DNA from: Crocinitomicaceae bacterium
GTDB lineage: Bacteria > Bacteroidota > Bacteroidia > Flavobacteriales_D > Crocinitomicaceae
Length of the DNA stretch: 37,418 nucleotides
Assembly (NCBI GenBank): GCA_029247685.1
Contig: JAQWKT010000022.1
Location: forward strand, 1-37,418
Direction of reading: 5' to 3'
The number at the start of each line of letters is the position of its first letter. Within the stretch, counting starts at the first letter, position 1. The notes under the pieces are model-generated. The model saw nothing but the letters and a program-made list of their open reading frames with translations. It was not told the origin of the DNA and did no database searches. Shown here piece after piece: positions 1 through 8,462 of this stretch. A program made the position numbers and the translations under genes.

Positions 1-1
1 T

Positions 2-3000
2 CCCGAAACATCTTTATTAGTTCCATTTTTCCCTTTAAGCGGAGTGGATGATCGACAAATTGTTACTTTATTGGAGATGGATAAGATCAATCAAAATAAT
101 CAGCCTTTTTCGGATGGGGTGTTTGATTTTGCGCCATTAAATTTCGAAGGAAATAAAGTTCAAAATGGGGGGACAATTAATAAAAGAAATGGGAGGGTGT
201 ATTTTTCAACGGTAGCCCCTTTTGGAAAGACCCTTGAAGGCAAACTTCAAGCTGCAGGAATTCCGCAAGTTACCATTGATAAAGTTGTTTTTAATGAGTT
301 ATATGACTCTACAAAAACGGCGGCACAACAAATACCGAGTAAAAATAGGTTCGTTTTTAAAGGAGAGTATAAATCTTCAATATCCTCAGACATTCCATTA
401 AACGCGCTTAATGTCCCTGAGGGGGCAGTTTCAGTGACAGCTGGTGGAATTAGACTTACAGAAGGTTTAGATTATACTGTGGATTATAATTTAGGAAGGG
501 TTAAGATTTTAAATTCGGGTATTTTAGAATCGAATACTCCGATAAAAATTTCCATTGAGAGTAATTCTGTTTTTGGTTTTCAGGCGAGATCCATGATTGG
601 AGGTAGGTATAGTTATCGATTTAGTGATAAGTTAAACATGGGCGCTACTTGGATTCGAATGATGGAAAGACCGGTAACTCAAAAAGTGGATTTTGGAAGT
701 GAGCCGTTTAAAAATAATATTATTGGAGCTGACATTGCATTTAATGTAGAGCTTCCATTTATAACAAAGCTAGTTGATTTGTTGCCAGTGATTTCAACAA
801 ATCAAAAATCAACTCTTTCTTTTACAGGTGAGTTTGCGCATTTGATTCCTGGACAACCAAGAGCGATAAATAAAGAAGGAACATCTTATATTGATGATTT
901 TGAAGCCTCTCAAAGTGCTATAGATTTAAAATCTATAACCGCTTGGAGACTTGCGTCTGTTCCAAAAGGCCAACCAGATCTTTTTCCAGAAGCACTAAAT
1001 ATGGATTTATCAGCGGGGTATAAACGTTCAAATTTAGCTTGGTATTTAATTGATCCTGTTTTTTTTCAAAGCAACTCCTTAACTCCAAATCACATTTCTC
1101 AGAACCCTGAGATGCTTGCTGATAGTAGAATGCGTCTTGTCCAACAAACAGATGTTTTTCCAAATCTTCAGCAGCAATATGGAGCAATTCCAAACCTTAC
1201 CGTATTAGATTTAGCATACTTTCCTAAAGAAAGAGGGATGTATAATTATGACATGTCAAATACGATGAATGATGATGGGACATTTACTGACCCAGAGAAT
1301 AGATGGGGAGGCATAATGCGAGCATTAACTACCAATGATTTTGAGTTAACTAATATTGAGTTTATCCAGTTTTGGATGTTAAATCCATTTAATGATGATG
1401 CCGAAAATGTAGATACAAATTCGGTCCATAATGGAGGAGATTTGTATTTTAATCTTGGGAACATCTCTGAAGATATTTTACCTGATTCCAGAAAAAGTTA
1501 TGAAAATGGATTGCCTGCCGATGGAATTCCAGTCAACGATAATTTAGATACTACTGCCTGGTCAAGGGTGTCTACAGATCAGGTTGTTGTTAATGCATTT
1601 GATACCGATCCTGTGTCAAGAGAAAATCAGGATGTAGGTCTTGACGGTTGGAACAATGCTGATGAAAAGATTCATTTTGAAACCTATAAAAATTGGATTG
1701 AAGCAAATACAACTTTAACCCCAACAGCCAAAGCACAAATGCTTGAAGATATCTCAGGGGATAATTATAATTATTATTTAGATGATAATTACGATGCTAT
1801 TCAGGCAAACATATTGGAACGTTATAAAAAATATAATGGAATGGAGGGTAACTCTCCAACCACTGAAATGTCAGATGCCGCAAATGCGGATGGGTATCCA
1901 ACCCAAGCGACAAATACACCAGATATTGAAGACATAAATCAAGACAACAACCTTTCAGAAACGGAAAGCTATTTTCAATACAAGGTTAGTTTAAGGCCGT
2001 CTGATTTACAAGTAGGTAAAAATTATATTACCAATGTTCAGATATATGAACAAGGAAATAAAAAAGAAGAATGGCTACAATTTAAAGTTCCTATAAGAGA
2101 ATATCAGAAAAAAGTAAATGGGATTCAAGATTTTAGATCAATACGGTTTATGCGAATGTTTTTAAAAGATTTTGACGAGGAAGTTGTTTTAAGATTTGCA
2201 AAATTAGAGCTTATAAGAGGGGAGTGGAGAAGGTATTTTGACGATTTAACAAGCCCGGGATTAAGTGTTCAGATAGATCCAAATTTAACCACTTTCAATA
2301 TAGGAGCAGTTAATGTAGAAGAGAATGACCAGAGAGAACCGGTGAAATACGAAGTGCCCCCTGGAATAGTTAGAGAAATTGATCCTTCCCAACAATATGA
2401 AAGACAAATGAATGAACAGTCTTTGGTGATGGAGGTGTGTAATTTACAAGATGGTGATGCTCGTGCAGCATATAAAAATGTTCAGTTTGATGTTAGAACA
2501 TATAAAAAATTAAAGATGTTTGTGCATGCAGAGGAGGTTTTGCCAACAGTTCCTTTAGACAACAAGGACATCACCTTATTTATTCGTTTAGGAACTGATT
2601 TTATTGATAATTATTACGAATACGAACTTCCTTTAGATGTTACTCAATGGGGAGAAACGACCCCTGAAGCTATTTGGCCAGAATCAAACAATGTTGAAAT
2701 TGTTTTTGATGATTTATTAAACATTAAAAAAGAACGAAATAAAAACATTGAATCTGGTGCATCAGGTTTTTCATACGTTAATGAGTATTCGGTTATTGAT
2801 CCTAAAAACCCATTAAGAAGACTAAAAGTAAAAGGGAGTCCTAATTTACAAGGGGTAAAAACAATCATGATTGGCGTTAGAAACCCTTTAAAAAATGATC
2901 CGGATAATTTATGGCCAGATAATGGAGAGGCCGAATGTGCTATTGTTTGGGTAAATGAATTGCGTCTTACCGATTTTGTTAGTGAAGGAGGTTCAGCTGC

Positions 3001-5734
3001 TGTTGCACAAATGCAAATGCAGATGGCAGATTTTGCGAGTGTATCGATGTCTGGAAATTATTCAGGAATTAATTGGGGAAGTGTCGAAAGTAGTGTGCAA
3101 GAAAGACAGCGACACGAACAAATAGGATTTGACATGAACGCCAATATGCAGTTGGGGCAATTTTTTGGAAAACAAGCAAGACTGTCTTTGCCTTTTTTCT
3201 ACTCCTATTCTTTAGGAATAATTAATCCAGAATATGATCCATTTAATCCAGATATAAAACTATCAGATTATGACCCTGCCGAAAGAAAACAAAAAGCAAA
3301 AAATGGGCAAGATTTTACCGAAAGAAAATCCTACAACTTTTCTAACATTAGAAAAGATGCAAAGCCAGGGGCTAAGGCGGCTTTTTGGAGAATTTCTAAC
3401 TGGTCTTCATCTTATGCTTATACAGAAACAATGCATCGAGATTTCAACATTAACTCGGACATTACAAAAACTTGGAAAGCAGGATTAAATTATAACTATA
3501 CTTTTTCTGGAAAACCAATTACTCCATTTAAAAAATGGAAGCCAGTTCAAAAATCAAAATGGTTACGAATTATAAAGGACTTCAACTTCTTTTTACTTCC
3601 TAAGAATTTAACATTTACTAATGACATAACGAGGCTGTATAACGAAAGACAAGTTCGTAATAACATGGTGCCGGAATATGAATTTGCCCCTGTGTTTTTA
3701 AAAACGTTTAACTGGGATAGAAATTACAGCATAGGTTATGACTTAACAAAAAACATTAAGGCTGGTTTTAACGCAACAAACAGAGCAATTTTTGAAGAAG
3801 GGAATCATCGTGTCGATCGAAAAAATGATCCAGATGGTTATCGAGAGTTTACTGATTCTATTCGATCACAATTATCGACTTTAGGGAAAACCCTTGATTA
3901 CACGCATAATTATAATTTAAGTATAACCTTGCCTTTTAATAAAATCCCTGCGACAGATTGGTTAACTGCAAATGTGAAATATTCGGGAACTTATAACTGG
4001 CAGAGAGCACCACTAGGTCAATCGGAATTTGGAAACATCATTCAAAACAGCAGAACTATTAACATGACTGCGCAAGCAAATTTCACCAATTTATATAACA
4101 AGGTTCCATTTTTCAAAAAAGTAATTTCTGGAGGAAGACGAGGTGGGAATAGAAGGCAAATGAATGGAAGAAGCAAAGGAGAAACAAAAAAAGAAGGAAA
4201 AGACGGAGCTTCAAAAGGAAAAGAAAAAGAAAAACCTTTATCGGAGATGACTCCTAAAGAAAAAAGAAAATATAAACGAAAGAAAAAAAGAGAAGAACGT
4301 AAAAAAGCACGAGAAAAGAAATTGAAAGGGAAAGCGCATCCGGTTGCTGGGTTTTTTGCTAGGTTATTAATGACTGTAAGAAATGTTTCTGGTACTTATG
4401 CGGTTAATAATGGAACTCTTCTTCCCGGCTATAATCAGGAATCAAGAGTTCTTGGGCTAAATGGCTCCTCTTTCGATCTAGCAGGATTTGCCTTTGGTAA
4501 ACAATCCTATGATATTTGGGGAAGAGAAAATGGATATAATATTGCGACAGAAGTTTCTGGTAGAGGGTGGATGGTTCAAAATGAAAACATAAACACTGCA
4601 TACACCACAACACAAAGCAATAATCTAAACATGCGAGCAAACCTTCAACCCTTTAAAGATTTTGTGATTGAGTTAACCCTTAATAGAAATTACTCTACTA
4701 ATTCTAGCGAATTCTATCGCTGGAACACTACGACTTCTGATTTTGAAAGCCAGAGTAGAGTAGAAACGGCAACCTTAACCTATACCTCTCTATCCATTGG
4801 TTCTGCCTTTGCCATGCTTGGCTCGGATTATCAATCACAAACCTTTTCCACTTTATTGTCCAACCGCGAAAATGTTTCTTCATTAGTTGGATCACAAAAT
4901 CCAAATGCAAGTTTATTGCCTTCGGGTTATTATTCGGGTTATTCTTCTAGTCAACAAGAAGTGGTTTTAGGATCTTTCTTAACGGCTTATTTAAATGCTC
5001 CAGTAAATGACAGAAACATTAACCCCATAAAAAACACCCCACTTCCAAACTGGACGATTAACTACAATGGGTTAACGAAGTTCCCTTTTGCTAGAAAACT
5101 CGTTAGAAATTTTGTGATAAGACATGGATATTCTTCAACAATAAGTGTAAATGGAATGCAAACGAATTTAAATGCAGAATTTGACCAAGGAGGTAATCCA
5201 ACTTCTCAAGATATCAACAACAACTTTATTTCAGGCATGCAAGTTCAAAATGTAGTTATCACGGAACGATTCTCTCCATTGATTGGTTTTGATGCTACTT
5301 GGATAATTAACAAGCAGGGATTGATCACTAAATTTGAGTATAAAAGAGATAGAAGTGCGACACTTTCTTTAAACAACAATCAAATAACAGAGGTTCTTGG
5401 AAGTGAAATAGTCGTTGGAACAGGATATAAGTTTGCTAAAGTGAAGTTGCCATTTGATAAAATACCGGCAAGCGCGGTGAATGTCCGTTTTGATTTTTCA
5501 TTTAGAGATAATGTAACCGTAATTCGAAAAATTGTGGAAAATACAAATCAAGCAACAGCTGGACAAAAAGTGGTTTCAATAAAAGCTTCTGCGGATTATA
5601 ATTTATCTAAAAACTTAACCATTCAGTTCTATTATGATCAAGTGCTGAATACCCCTAAAATAGCAACAGCTTATCCAACAGGAAACTTAAGTACAGGGCT
5701 CAAATTAAGATTTAATTTAGCTGGAGTACAATGA
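2..5734 (+). CDS. sprA: T9SS translocon / gliding motility protein SprA, 5'-truncated by window edge
   Basis: SprA is the very large outer-membrane beta-barrel that forms the T9SS translocon, through which proteins with T9SS C-terminal signals leave the periplasm. The frame is open from base 2, before the first start-like codon (GTG at 44), so the gene begins outside the window. About 1,910 residues are present; family members are usually about 2,300-2,450, so roughly the first fifth is missing. Diagnostic segments include GTSYIDDFEAS near base 880, followed by the long SprA-specific domain, then many alternating aromatic beta-strand segments to the C-terminus. At about 4132-4330 (residues 1362-1430 counted from the GTG) lies an extremely lysine/arginine-rich, glutamate-containing stretch, probably a disordered loop. 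The stop overlaps the next gene's start by 4 bp (ATGA). The identity is secure; the loop's role is unknown. Confidence 0.95.
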   Translation, partial: PETSLLVPFFPLSGVDDRQIVTLLEMDKINQNNQPFSDGVFDFAPLNFEGNKVQNGGTINKRNGRVYFSTVAPFGKTLEGKLQAAGIPQVTIDKVVFNELYDSTKTAAQQIPSKNRFVFKGEYKSSISSDIPLNALNVPEGAVSVTAGGIRLTEGLDYTVDYNLGRVKILNSGILESNTPIKISIESNSVFGFQARSMIGGRYSYRFSDKLNMGATWIRMMERPVTQKVDFGSEPFKNNIIGADIAFNVELPFITKLVDLLPVISTNQKSTLSFTGEFAHLIPGQPRAINKEGTSYIDDFEASQSAIDLKSITAWRLASVPKGQPDLFPEALNMDLSAGYKRSNLAWYLIDPVFFQSNSLTPNHISQNPEMLADSRMRLVQQTDVFPNLQQQYGAIPNLTVLDLAYFPKERGMYNYDMSNTMNDDGTFTDPENRWGGIMRALTTNDFELTNIEFIQFWMLNPFNDDAENVDTNSVHNGGDLYFNLGNISEDILPDSRKSYENGLPADGIPVNDNLDTTAWSRVSTDQVVVNAFDTDPVSRENQDVGLDGWNNADEKIHFETYKNWIEANTTLTPTAKAQMLEDISGDNYNYYLDDNYDAIQANILERYKKYNGMEGNSPTTEMSDAANADGYPTQATNTPDIEDINQDNNLSETESYFQYKVSLRPSDLQVGKNYITNVQIYEQGNKKEEWLQFKVPIREYQKKVNGIQDFRSIRFMRMFLKDFDEEVVLRFAKLELIRGEWRRYFDDLTSPGLSVQIDPNLTTFNIGAVNVEENDQREPVKYEVPPGIVREIDPSQQYERQMNEQSLVMEVCNLQDGDARAAYKNVQFDVRTYKKLKMFVHAEEVLPTVPLDNKDITLFIRLGTDFIDNYYEYELPLDVTQWGETTPEAIWPESNNVEIVFDDLLNIKKERNKNIESGASGFSYVNEYSVIDPKNPLRRLKVKGSPNLQGVKTIMIGVRNPLKNDPDNLWPDNGEAECAIVWVNELRLTDFVSEGGSAAVAQMQMQMADFASVSMSGNYSGINWGSVESSVQERQRHEQIGFDMNANMQLGQFFGKQARLSLPFFYSYSLGIINPEYDPFNPDIKLSDYDPAERKQKAKNGQDFTERKSYNFSNIRKDAKPGAKAAFWRISNWSSSYAYTETMHRDFNINSDITKTWKAGLNYNYTFSGKPITPFKKWKPVQKSKWLRIIKDFNFFLLPKNLTFTNDITRLYNERQVRNNMVPEYEFAPVFLKTFNWDRNYSIGYDLTKNIKAGFNATNRAIFEEGNHRVDRKNDPDGYREFTDSIRSQLSTLGKTLDYTHNYNLSITLPFNKIPATDWLTANVKYSGTYNWQRAPLGQSEFGNIIQNSRTINMTAQANFTNLYNKVPFFKKVISGGRRGGNRRQMNGRSKGETKKEGKDGASKGKEKEKPLSEMTPKEKRKYKRKKKREERKKAREKKLKGKAHPVAGFFARLLMTVRNVSGTYAVNNGTLLPGYNQESRVLGLNGSSFDLAGFAFGKQSYDIWGRENGYNIATEVSGRGWMVQNENINTAYTTTQSNNLNMRANLQPFKDFVIELTLNRNYSTNSSEFYRWNTTTSDFESQSRVETATLTYTSLSIGSAFAMLGSDYQSQTFSTLLSNRENVSSLVGSQNPNASLLPSGYYSGYSSSQQEVVLGSFLTAYLNAPVNDRNINPIKNTPLPNWTINYNGLTKFPFARKLVRNFVIRHGYSSTISVNGMQTNLNAEFDQGGNPTSQDINNNFISGMQVQNVVITERFSPLIGFDATWIINKQGLITKFEYKRDRSATLSLNNNQITEVLGSEIVVGTGYKFAKVKLPFDKIPASAVNVRFDFSFRDNVTVIRKIVENTNQATAGQKVVSIKASADYNLSKNLTIQFYYDQVLNTPKIATAYPTGNLSTGLKLRFNLAGVQ

Positions 5735-6174
5735 TAAAAATTAGAGATGCCAAACCTGGCGATGAACAGTCTATCTATGATTTAGTATATGCGCTTGCTG
5801 TTTATGAAAAAGCGCCAAAAGAAGTTATTAATACACCTGAACAAATAGCAATAGATTTATTTGAAAACAAAATTTGCTATGCATATGTAGCTGAAAATAA
5901 CAATTCAGTAATAGGGTTTGCCTTGTATTATATTTCTTATTCTACTTGGAAAGGAAAAAGTTTGTATCTAGAAGATTTATTTGTTATCCCTGAGCAGAGA
6001 AAAGATGGGGTGGGAGGCTTGCTTTTTGACAAGGTGGTAGAAACCGCAAAAAAGTGGAAAGTAAAAAGAATGGACTGGCAGATTTTGGATTGGAATGAGC
6101 CAGCTATAAATTTTTATAAAAAAAAGGATGCGCACCTCGATTCGGGGTGGGTAAATGGCCGTTTGTTTTTTTAG
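5731..6174 (+). CDS. GNAT N-acetyltransferase, diamine/thialysine acetyltransferase-like
   Basis: A 147-residue single-domain GNAT acetyltransferase that would transfer acetyl from acetyl-CoA to an amine in the cytoplasm. The N-terminus IRDAKPGDEQSIYDLVYALA, the central GFALYYISYSTWKGKSLYLE block and the following DLFVIPEQRKDGVGGLLFDK acetyl-CoA loop match the SSAT-like subgroup (spermidine/spermine or thialysine acetyltransferases), as does the later DWNEPAINFYKK motif. The usual R/Q-x-x-G-x-G/A loop is present in slightly altered form (QRKDGVGG). The ATG overlaps the sprA stop (ATGA), so the two are translationally coupled. A functional link with SprA is not implied; this looks like a hitch-hiking gene. 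The substrate is not determinable from sequence. Confidence 0.85.
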   Translation: MIKIRDAKPGDEQSIYDLVYALAVYEKAPKEVINTPEQIAIDLFENKICYAYVAENNNSVIGFALYYISYSTWKGKSLYLEDLFVIPEQRKDGVGGLLFDKVVETAKKWKVKRMDWQILDWNEPAINFYKKKDAHLDSGWVNGRLFF

Positions 6175-6179
6175 ATTAC

Positions 6180-6187
6180 TATATTTG
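6180..6187 (+). promoter_or_regulatory. Candidate -7 promoter element (TATATTTG) for the tRNA
   Basis: TATATTTG matches the Bacteroidota -7 consensus TAnnTTTG exactly and lies 12 bp before the first base of the tRNA, so transcription would begin a few bases upstream of the mature 5' end. A TTTG at 6162-6165 could be the -33 element, but the 14-bp spacing is shorter than the usual 17-23. Inference from the motif only; in such AT-rich DNA the match could be chance. Confidence 0.4.
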
Positions 6188-6199
6188 TTTCTTCAAATT

Positions 6200-6274
6200 C
6201 GGGATGTAGCTTAGTCCGGTTAAAGTGCTGGTCTGGGGGACCAGAGATCGGGAGTTCGAATCTCCCCATCCCGA
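6200..6274 (+). tRNA. tRNA-Pro (anticodon GGG)
   Basis: A complete cloverleaf can be folded by hand. The acceptor stem CGGGATG pairs with CATCCCG, and the D-arm GCTT pairs with AAGT. The anticodon stem CTGGT pairs with ACCAG around the loop CTGGGGG, giving anticodon GGG, which reads CCC and CCU. The T-arm is GGGAG-TTCGAAT-CTCCC. The discriminator base is A and the 3' CCA is not encoded, so it must be added. The gene starts 25 bp after the acetyltransferase stop and ends 1 bp before the end of the converging gene, so any terminator must lie inside that opposite-strand coding sequence. Confidence 0.97.
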
Positions 6275-6275
6275 C

Positions 6276-6884
6276 TTATTCAATAAAGATCTGTTTGGTC
6301 AGGTAGCCATCAATTTGAATAAAATAAGCTCCTGGTTTAATAGGAGAAAGATCAAGTTTTATTTCTTTTTTATTCGCCATAAACTGTTGAGCTACTTTTC
6401 CATCAATGGAAGCGATTGTAATTTCTTTTTCACCATTTAAAAAAGGGAGTTTAAGATTTAATATACCACCACTGGGATTTGGATAGATAGAGAATTTATC
6501 AAGCGTTTCTTCCGTATTTTGTAATACAGATTCGGGGTAAACATTAAAAGAAAACCCAGACATTTTGAAAGTAACAAATACCGAATCACAAAAAAAAGAG
6601 GTGCATGTCCCCCCATTATTACTTGTGTCTATATCCATAATGGTTAAGCAAACATGGTATGTGCCAAGTTGTGAATATTGATGGGTGGGATATGCAAGAC
6701 TAGAAGTGTTTCCATCTCCAAAATCCCACATGTATGTGGCGGCACTAGTTGTTGTTGAATTGTTAATTGCTATTACTGTTTGAGTAGTTGAAGAGTCTTG
6801 ATACCAATAAAAACTACTTTGGCAAGGTTGGGCAATAATATTTATAGAAAAAAATAAAGCAAGAGGATATAGAATAAATCTCAT
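6276..6884 (-). CDS. Small secreted PKD-domain protein with T9SS type A sorting domain
   Basis: 202 residues. A signal peptide (MRFILYPLALFFSINIIAQ) is followed by one PKD-type immunoglobulin-like domain at about residues 25-105, recognisable by YMWDFGDGNTSS and YSQLGTYHVCLTI. A T9SS type A sorting domain follows at about 130-202: it starts at FSIYPNPSGG, has the GAYFIQID strand, and ends KQIFIE. The expected route is Sec export, then T9SS secretion with cleavage and attachment of the sorting domain. No catalytic domain is visible, so an adhesive or scaffolding role is a guess. It is the last gene of the minus-strand run, 47 bp after the PrcB-like gene, and converges on the tRNA. The three cysteines in the PKD half could form disulfides after export. 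Confidence 0.85.
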   Translation of the reverse strand: MRFILYPLALFFSINIIAQPCQSSFYWYQDSSTTQTVIAINNSTTTSAATYMWDFGDGNTSSLAYPTHQYSQLGTYHVCLTIMDIDTSNNGGTCTSFFCDSVFVTFKMSGFSFNVYPESVLQNTEETLDKFSIYPNPSGGILNLKLPFLNGEKEITIASIDGKVAQQFMANKKEIKLDLSPIKPGAYFIQIDGYLTKQIFIE

Positions 6885-6931
6885 ATATGTATTGTTTTTG
6901 TATAAGTTACAAAAAAAATCGAGAATTCATT

Positions 6932-7429
6932 TTATTCACAATCCCGGGTTCCTTCATATCCTTTAAACCCAACCTTTTTGTTTGATTTTTTTAGTCTAAT
7001 AAAACAATAAGGCTGAGTTAATGCTGAGGTTACTTCGCAATTAGGCCCAGGTGATACGTAGAAAAAAGACACGTTAATTTCACCCTTGTGTTTTTTTATT
7101 TCAGTTATTTCAATATCGTATCCTCCTGAATTATGTTCACCACTAAAAATCCCAATAATCATTTCTTTATTAAAATCTATTTTTGGAAGTTTTGGTTTTG
7201 GCGTTTGAATGGAATAGGTTTTGCCCCATAATTTCTCCCAATCCTTTTGATTGGTAATTACTTGATTTTTTCTAGAGCTTATTCCACAATAATTTCCCCG
7301 ACAAACTTCTTCAAATTTTATTTTTTTACAAAGAGGTTTTGAAGATGATTTAGGTCTGTTTTTTAAGGAAAAAGCACTTAAAAGAAAACCAAGGAAAATG
7401 TAAAAAATGGATTTATATAAAAAGGGCAT
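6932..7429 (-). CDS. Exported PrcB_C-like domain protein
   Basis: 165 residues with an N-terminal hydrophobic signal (about 5-21, no lipobox cysteine). A C-terminal domain at about 85-150 resembles the PrcB_C family, named for the Treponema denticola PrcB lipoprotein associated with the dentilisin protease complex. The resemblance rests on the core GIFSGEHNSGGYDIEITEI, then a strand, PGPNCEVTSALTQPYCFIRL. Known PrcB_C proteins have the same order of F/G-G-E-x-x-x-G-G-Y-x-I followed by P-x-x-x-x-x-T-x-P-Y. There are six cysteines, several near the N-terminus (LCKK, EVCRGNYCGI). It begins 5 bp after the GH25 muramidase stop, so the two are probably co-transcribed; it might chaperone, inhibit or anchor that enzyme. 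Function unproven. Confidence 0.65.
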   Translation of the reverse strand: MPFLYKSIFYIFLGFLLSAFSLKNRPKSSSKPLCKKIKFEEVCRGNYCGISSRKNQVITNQKDWEKLWGKTYSIQTPKPKLPKIDFNKEMIIGIFSGEHNSGGYDIEITEIKKHKGEINVSFFYVSPGPNCEVTSALTQPYCFIRLKKSNKKVGFKGYEGTRDCE

Positions 7430-7434
7430 TGTTT

Positions 7435-8397
7435 TTATTTTTTAATTATTTTTTTGATAAAAGTTGTGTTGTTTTTAAGGAGGATTTCTGCAAAATAAAT
7501 GCTCGAAGATAACTCTGATAGATCGATGAAGTTAGTTGGACTTAAGATTAATTTAATGTTTTTGCCTTGACTTGATTTTATGATTATTTGTTCTATTTCA
7601 AAAGGATTATTGTTTACAATATGCAATGTTTTTGCAACAGGATTTGGAAATAATTTTATTTTTTGTTTTTCCACAAGAGATGGTGTTTTTGAAGAATTAA
7701 TTCCGATGAGATTGTTTAAATCGGCTTTTGTCCCATTAAAAACATTCAAATCTACATCGCCATTAATTCCCGCAACAGAACCTGTCCAAGAATATTGTTT
7801 AAATAACCAATTGTTCCAATTTCCAATATTTGTTGGTGGCAAGGTATCTCCATTTGGTTGGGCAAACCAAAGGCCATAAATGTTTAGCGAGCTATTGACA
7901 TATCCGGCATAGTTCCCATTACAGTAAATTATTGGAGCCACCCCAGTTTGATTTTCCACAGTGGTCATCCAGGATTGAGCCCAATCGGTTAATTGTGCAG
8001 AAGAAAACAAATTGGTTAAAACTACTACCTGTCCATTATTGTATGGGTTTTCAAGATCAAGAGCTGGAGGAAGAAACCCGTTGCCAATATAGTTTCCTGC
8101 AACGTTTAAAAAATTAGTTGCATCTTCAACTGCGGTATTGTTATCCGGTCTTGCAAAATGATAAGCTCCCATGATGACTCCAGCATTTATTCCATTGGTG
8201 ATATTATTGGAAAATTGCGGGTCTAGCCCTGTTTTTCCTTCTGTTGCTTTTGCCCAAGCGTAAACTTTGTCATCACTTAAAACGTCTTGCCAATTAACGG
8301 TATTTTGCCACATCGAAACATCAATACCTAAAGCAGATTGACAAAAACAAGAAATAGAAAGGGAATAAAGAAAAGAAAAGAAAAGAATTTTTTGCAT
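7435..8397 (-). CDS. Secreted GH25 muramidase (lysozyme) with T9SS type A sorting domain
   Basis: 320 residues. After a signal peptide (MQKILFFSFLYSLSISCFCQ) comes a glycoside hydrolase family 25 domain at about 22-225, which cleaves the MurNAc-GlcNAc bond of peptidoglycan. The GH25 signatures are clear: GIDVSMWQ with Asp26, the KATEG strand, GAYHFARP, and the active-site strand ALDLE with Asp114 and Glu116. A T9SS type A sorting domain follows (KLFPNPVAKTLHI to the terminal FIKKIIKK). The enzyme should therefore act outside the cell on other bacteria or debris, rather than on the cell's own wall. It lies 65 bp after gpmI and 5 bp before the PrcB-like gene. No dedicated immunity gene is recognisable. 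Confidence 0.93.
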   Translation of the reverse strand: MQKILFFSFLYSLSISCFCQSALGIDVSMWQNTVNWQDVLSDDKVYAWAKATEGKTGLDPQFSNNITNGINAGVIMGAYHFARPDNNTAVEDATNFLNVAGNYIGNGFLPPALDLENPYNNGQVVVLTNLFSSAQLTDWAQSWMTTVENQTGVAPIIYCNGNYAGYVNSSLNIYGLWFAQPNGDTLPPTNIGNWNNWLFKQYSWTGSVAGINGDVDLNVFNGTKADLNNLIGINSSKTPSLVEKQKIKLFPNPVAKTLHIVNNNPFEIEQIIIKSSQGKNIKLILSPTNFIDLSELSSSIYFAEILLKNNTTFIKKIIKK

Positions 8398-8462
8398 TTT
8401 TTTCTTAAATATAGCGATATTTTTTTCTGATATCTCGTTCCAAATGAAATAAAAAAAGAGGG

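Noticed and set aside
4132-4330. Frameshift or fusion as explanation of the lysine-rich part of SprA
   Set aside because: The frame stays open, and typical SprA beta-strand sequence resumes directly on both sides.
6225-6440. A 71-codon plus-strand open frame running out of the tRNA
   Set aside because: It starts inside the tRNA and lies antisense to a well-supported PKD/T9SS gene.
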